Assembly (NCBI RefSeq): GCF_024757985.1
Contig: NZ_CP103289.1
Coordinates: 3,720,001 to 3,784,000, forward strand
Length of the DNA stretch: 64,000 nucleotides
Direction of reading: 5' to 3'
DNA from: Cellulomonas sp. NS3
GTDB lineage: Bacteria > Actinomycetota > Actinomycetes > Actinomycetales > Cellulomonadaceae
The notes under the pieces were generated by a model. The model made no database searches. It had not been told where the DNA came from and saw nothing but the letters and a program-made list of their open reading frames with translations. This document shows positions 61,574 to 64,000 of the stretch, in pieces. How positions within the stretch are numbered: the first letter of the stretch is position 1; each line of letters begins with the position of its first letter. The translations under genes and the position numbers were made by a program.

Positions 61574-63360
61574 GCGCGACGCCCGCCGGCGCTCCTGCCC
61601 CGGGCCGGTCGCACGCCGCCGGGGAGCCCCGCGCGGGCGCGGTGCCGGAGACGGCCGCCGGCGAACCGGCCACCGGTCCGGCGCGGGGACCGGGCGAGGA
61701 GCCGACGACCGGTCGGGCGCCGGGCGGGGAGCCGGCGGCAGCGGGCGACCGCGCGTCCCGGGGCTCCCGGTCGGCGCTCGTGGCCGACCGGGTCCGCGCC
61801 GCGTGGCTCGGCGTCCCGCTGCGCGCCCGGCTCGTCGGGATCATCACGACGCTGCTCGCGCTCGGCCTGCTCATCGCCGGGCTCACGACCGCGACGCTGC
61901 TCGAGCGCTACCTCGTCGGGCAGGTCGACCGGCGCCTCGAGACCGAGGCCGAGTACCTCGCGCAGCGCGAGGCGGACAGCATCTTCGGGGACACCCGTCC
62001 GGGCGAGACGTCGTTCCTCCCCACCGACTACGTGCTGGTCGTCACGGACGTCCTCGGCGGCCGCAAGATCTCCGGCCGGGACACGACCTACCGGGAGTAC
62101 GGCGTCCCCGCGCCCCCGGAGCTGAGCCCCGCCGAGGCGCGCGCGACCGACCGTCAGCCGTTCGAGGTCCCGAGCAACCGCCCCGCGTCGTCGTGGCGCT
62201 TCGTCGCGTTCTCGATGTCGAGCGGCGGCGAGGCGATCGGCACGGTCAGCGTCGGCCTGCCGCTCGGCGACGTCCAGCGCACCGTCAAGCGGATCACGCT
62301 CCTGCTGCTCACGAGCGGGCTCGGCATCATCGTGCTCGGTGCGCTCGCCGGCAGCTGGGCGGTGCGGCGGTCGCTGCGCCCGCTGCGCGAGATCGAGTCG
62401 ACCGCCGCGTCGATCGCCGCGGGAGACCTCTCCCGGCGCGTCCCGACGGCGCCGGAGACCACCGAGGTCGGCCGGCTCGGAGCGGCGCTCAACGGGATGC
62501 TCGCGCAGATCGAGAGCGCGTTCGCGGACCGCACGGCGTCCGAGGCGCGCATGCGGCGGTTCGTCGCGGACGCCTCGCACGAGCTGCGGACCCCGCTCGC
62601 GGCGATCCGCGGGTACGGCGAGCTGTACCGCATGGGGGCGCTGACCGAGAAGGACCAGGTCGACGACACGTTCCGGCGCGTCGAGGAGTCGGCGACCCGG
62701 ATGGGCGGGCTCGTCGAGGACCTGCTCGCCCTCGCCCGGCTCGACGACGGCCGCCCGATGCGCCTCGACGACGTCGACCTCGCGGTCCTCGCGGCCGACG
62801 CGCTGAGCGACCTGCACGCGCTCGACCCGTCACGTGCGACGGCGCTGCTCGCCCCGGACGGCGCACCGCTGCGGTCCTGCGTCGTCGCGGGCGACGAGCG
62901 GATGCTGCGCCAGGTCGTGTCCAACCTCGTGGGCAACGTCGTGCAGCACACGCCGGAGGGGACCCCGGTCGAGCTGTCGGTCGGGGTGCTCGCCGACCGG
63001 CCGGGCGAGGGCGTGCTCGAGGTGCGCGACCACGGGCCGGGCATCGACCCGGAGCACGCCGCGCGCGTGTTCGAGCGGTTCTACCGGGTCGACGCGAGCC
63101 GCACGCGCGGCGGGACGGCAGGTGGGGGCACGGGCGGCGGCGCGGGTCTCGGCATGGCGATCGTCGCGGCGATCGTCACGGCCCACCGCGGCGAGGTCGG
63201 CCTCGCGCAGACCCCGGGCGGCGGGACCACCGTGCGGGTGGCCCTCCCGCTCGCGAGGCCGGGAGACGTCGAGGACGGGTCCGCGGACGACCCCGAGCCG
63301 TCGGCCACCGACGCCGACGACGCGCGCAGGACGGCCGCCTCAGCCCACGACGAACACTGA
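61570..63360 (+). CDS. Sensor histidine kinase, 596 aa
   Basis: Membrane kinase partner of the regulator before it. A low-complexity cytoplasmic leader of about 80 residues is followed by a first helix (LVGIITTLLALGLLIAGLTT, about 90-112), an extracellular sensor domain (about 113-237), a second helix (ITLLLLTSGLGIIVLGALAG, about 240-262), HAMP, HisKA with His337 in DASHELRTPLAAIRGYGELY, and an HATPase domain (SNLVGNVVQHTPEG, DHGPGIDPEHAARVFERFYR, GTGGGAGLGMAIV). It begins with GTG overlapping the regulator stop. The architecture matches actinobacterial MprB/TcrY-like kinases; the signal is unknown. Confidence 0.95.
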   Translation: MSATPAGAPAPGRSHAAGEPRAGAVPETAAGEPATGPARGPGEEPTTGRAPGGEPAAAGDRASRGSRSALVADRVRAAWLGVPLRARLVGIITTLLALGLLIAGLTTATLLERYLVGQVDRRLETEAEYLAQREADSIFGDTRPGETSFLPTDYVLVVTDVLGGRKISGRDTTYREYGVPAPPELSPAEARATDRQPFEVPSNRPASSWRFVAFSMSSGGEAIGTVSVGLPLGDVQRTVKRITLLLLTSGLGIIVLGALAGSWAVRRSLRPLREIESTAASIAAGDLSRRVPTAPETTEVGRLGAALNGMLAQIESAFADRTASEARMRRFVADASHELRTPLAAIRGYGELYRMGALTEKDQVDDTFRRVEESATRMGGLVEDLLALARLDDGRPMRLDDVDLAVLAADALSDLHALDPSRATALLAPDGAPLRSCVVAGDERMLRQVVSNLVGNVVQHTPEGTPVELSVGVLADRPGEGVLEVRDHGPGIDPEHAARVFERFYRVDASRTRGGTAGGGTGGGAGLGMAIVAAIVTAHRGEVGLAQTPGGGTTVRVALPLARPGDVEDGSADDPEPSATDADDARRTAASAHDEH

Positions 63361-63440
63361 CCTCGACGCGTAGGTCCTCGCCCGGCGGCGTGGTTACGAT
63401 GTCGGGTCCGAAGCAAGGGTCACCGTTCGTGAGGCTGGTC

Positions 63441-64000
63441 ATGGGCGTCTACGACGCACCGCAGTGGTTGCTCTCCGCGTTCGTCCGCAGCGCACGGGGG
63501 GCCGGGGCCACCGCCCCGCCCGAGGAGATCAAGGCAGCAGGGGTCGCCCTGGTGGACCGCTGGTCCGCCAAGGGACGCGACTTCCACAACCTCAAGCACC
63601 TCGTGGACGTCCTCGCCCGGGTCGACGAGCTCGCGGCCGAGACCCACGAGCCGGACCTCGTGCGCCTGGCGGCCTGGTACCACGGGGCGATCTTCGACTC
63701 CGCGGACGCCGCGGCGTACGCGAACAGGGGCGGCGAGGACGAGCTCGCGAGCGCACGCCTCGCGCTCGAGGAGCTCACGGCGCTCGGGGTGTCCGAGAAG
63801 CGCGCCCGCCGCGTGCACGACCTGGTGGTAGCGCTCCGACGTCACAGCACCGACGCGTCCGACTTCGACTGCGCGGTCCTCTGCGACGCGGACCTCGCGA
63901 TGCTGGCCGCGGAGCCGCAGCGCTACAAGTCCTACCTGCACGACATCCGCGCGGAGTACGCGCACCTGCCCGTCGAGCACTACGTGCGGGCCCGCGTGAA
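63441..64000 (+). CDS. HD-superfamily phosphohydrolase-like protein, truncated at the right edge
   Basis: Open from the ATG at 63441 to the window end, 186 complete codons visible. It resembles the family of predicted metal-dependent HD phosphohydrolases: WSAKGRDFHNLKHLVDVLAR (first His), LVRLAAWYHGAIFDSADAAA, VVALRRHSTDASDFDCAVLC and DADLAML. The usual HD pair of the second motif appears here as HG (WYHGAIF). A ribosome-binding GAGG lies six bases upstream; a GTG at 63429 is an alternative start. Confidence 0.75.
   Translation, partial: MGVYDAPQWLLSAFVRSARGAGATAPPEEIKAAGVALVDRWSAKGRDFHNLKHLVDVLARVDELAAETHEPDLVRLAAWYHGAIFDSADAAAYANRGGEDELASARLALEELTALGVSEKRARRVHDLVVALRRHSTDASDFDCAVLCDADLAMLAAEPQRYKSYLHDIRAEYAHLPVEHYVRARV

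Overview
The window is very GC-rich DNA with many GTG starts, ATGA/GTGA/TGATG gene overlaps and few AT-rich stretches. It carries a complete-looking flagellar export apparatus without L/P-ring genes, secreted CBM2-bearing xylanolytic enzymes, and typical actinobacterial genes (DUF2530, DUF3027, an XPB-type helicase). It fits a motile, xylan-degrading actinomycete close to Cellulomonas; the genus is inferred from gene content only.

Layout. (1) 1-7683, minus strand: a chemosensory block with cheA-cheW, two methyl-accepting chemotaxis proteins (MCPs) flanking a ChvE-like sugar-binding lipoprotein, and the first codons of a further gene at the left edge. (2) 8061-11205, plus strand: a GH10 xylanase and a CBM2-GH62 arabinofuranosidase, set inside the motility region. 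(3) 33561 down to 11210, minus strand: one almost gapless flagellar block reading flgB-flgC-fliE-fliF-fliG-fliH-fliI-fliJ-NlpC/P60-fliK-flgD-flgE-flbD-motA-motB-fliL-fliM-fliN-fliO-fliP-fliQ-fliR-flhB-flhA-(FlhF-like)-csrA. (4) 38628 down to 33923, minus strand: fliA, fliC, fliD, fliS and a FliT-like gene, with two strong intrinsic terminators. (5) 39090-43645, plus strand: flgN-flgK-flgL-fliW and a degenerate EAL/HDOD gene. (6) 43776-64000: mostly non-motility genes. These are DUF2530, a sacsin-like ATPase with DUF3027 and a cold-shock protein, a second EAL-HDOD gene, an XPB helicase with a large partner, an ArsR/AHSA1 pair, a class I glutamine amidotransferase, a TPM-domain protein with PspA, a two-component system and a truncated HD-family gene.

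Regulation. Comparing leaders by eye gave a recurring promoter, CTCA-N16-SCCGATRR, with an exact 16-base spacer at eight places. It precedes the left-edge gene, the MCP/sugar-binding operon, cheA, flgB, fliC, flgN and both EAL/HDOD genes. It resembles the known FliA/WhiG/SigD promoter (TAAA-N15/16-GCCGATAA) and fliA lies in the window, so this is probably the FliA regulon. The fliC leader also starts with a hairpin showing AUGGAC in a six-base loop, a typical CsrA site. With csrA and fliW both present, flagellin translation is probably under CsrA-FliW control.

The most unusual feature is the combination of secreted xylanolytic enzymes, a sugar-binding lipoprotein without visible transporter genes, and two MCPs inside a motility locus. 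It suggests, as a hypothesis, chemotaxis towards sugars released from hemicellulose.
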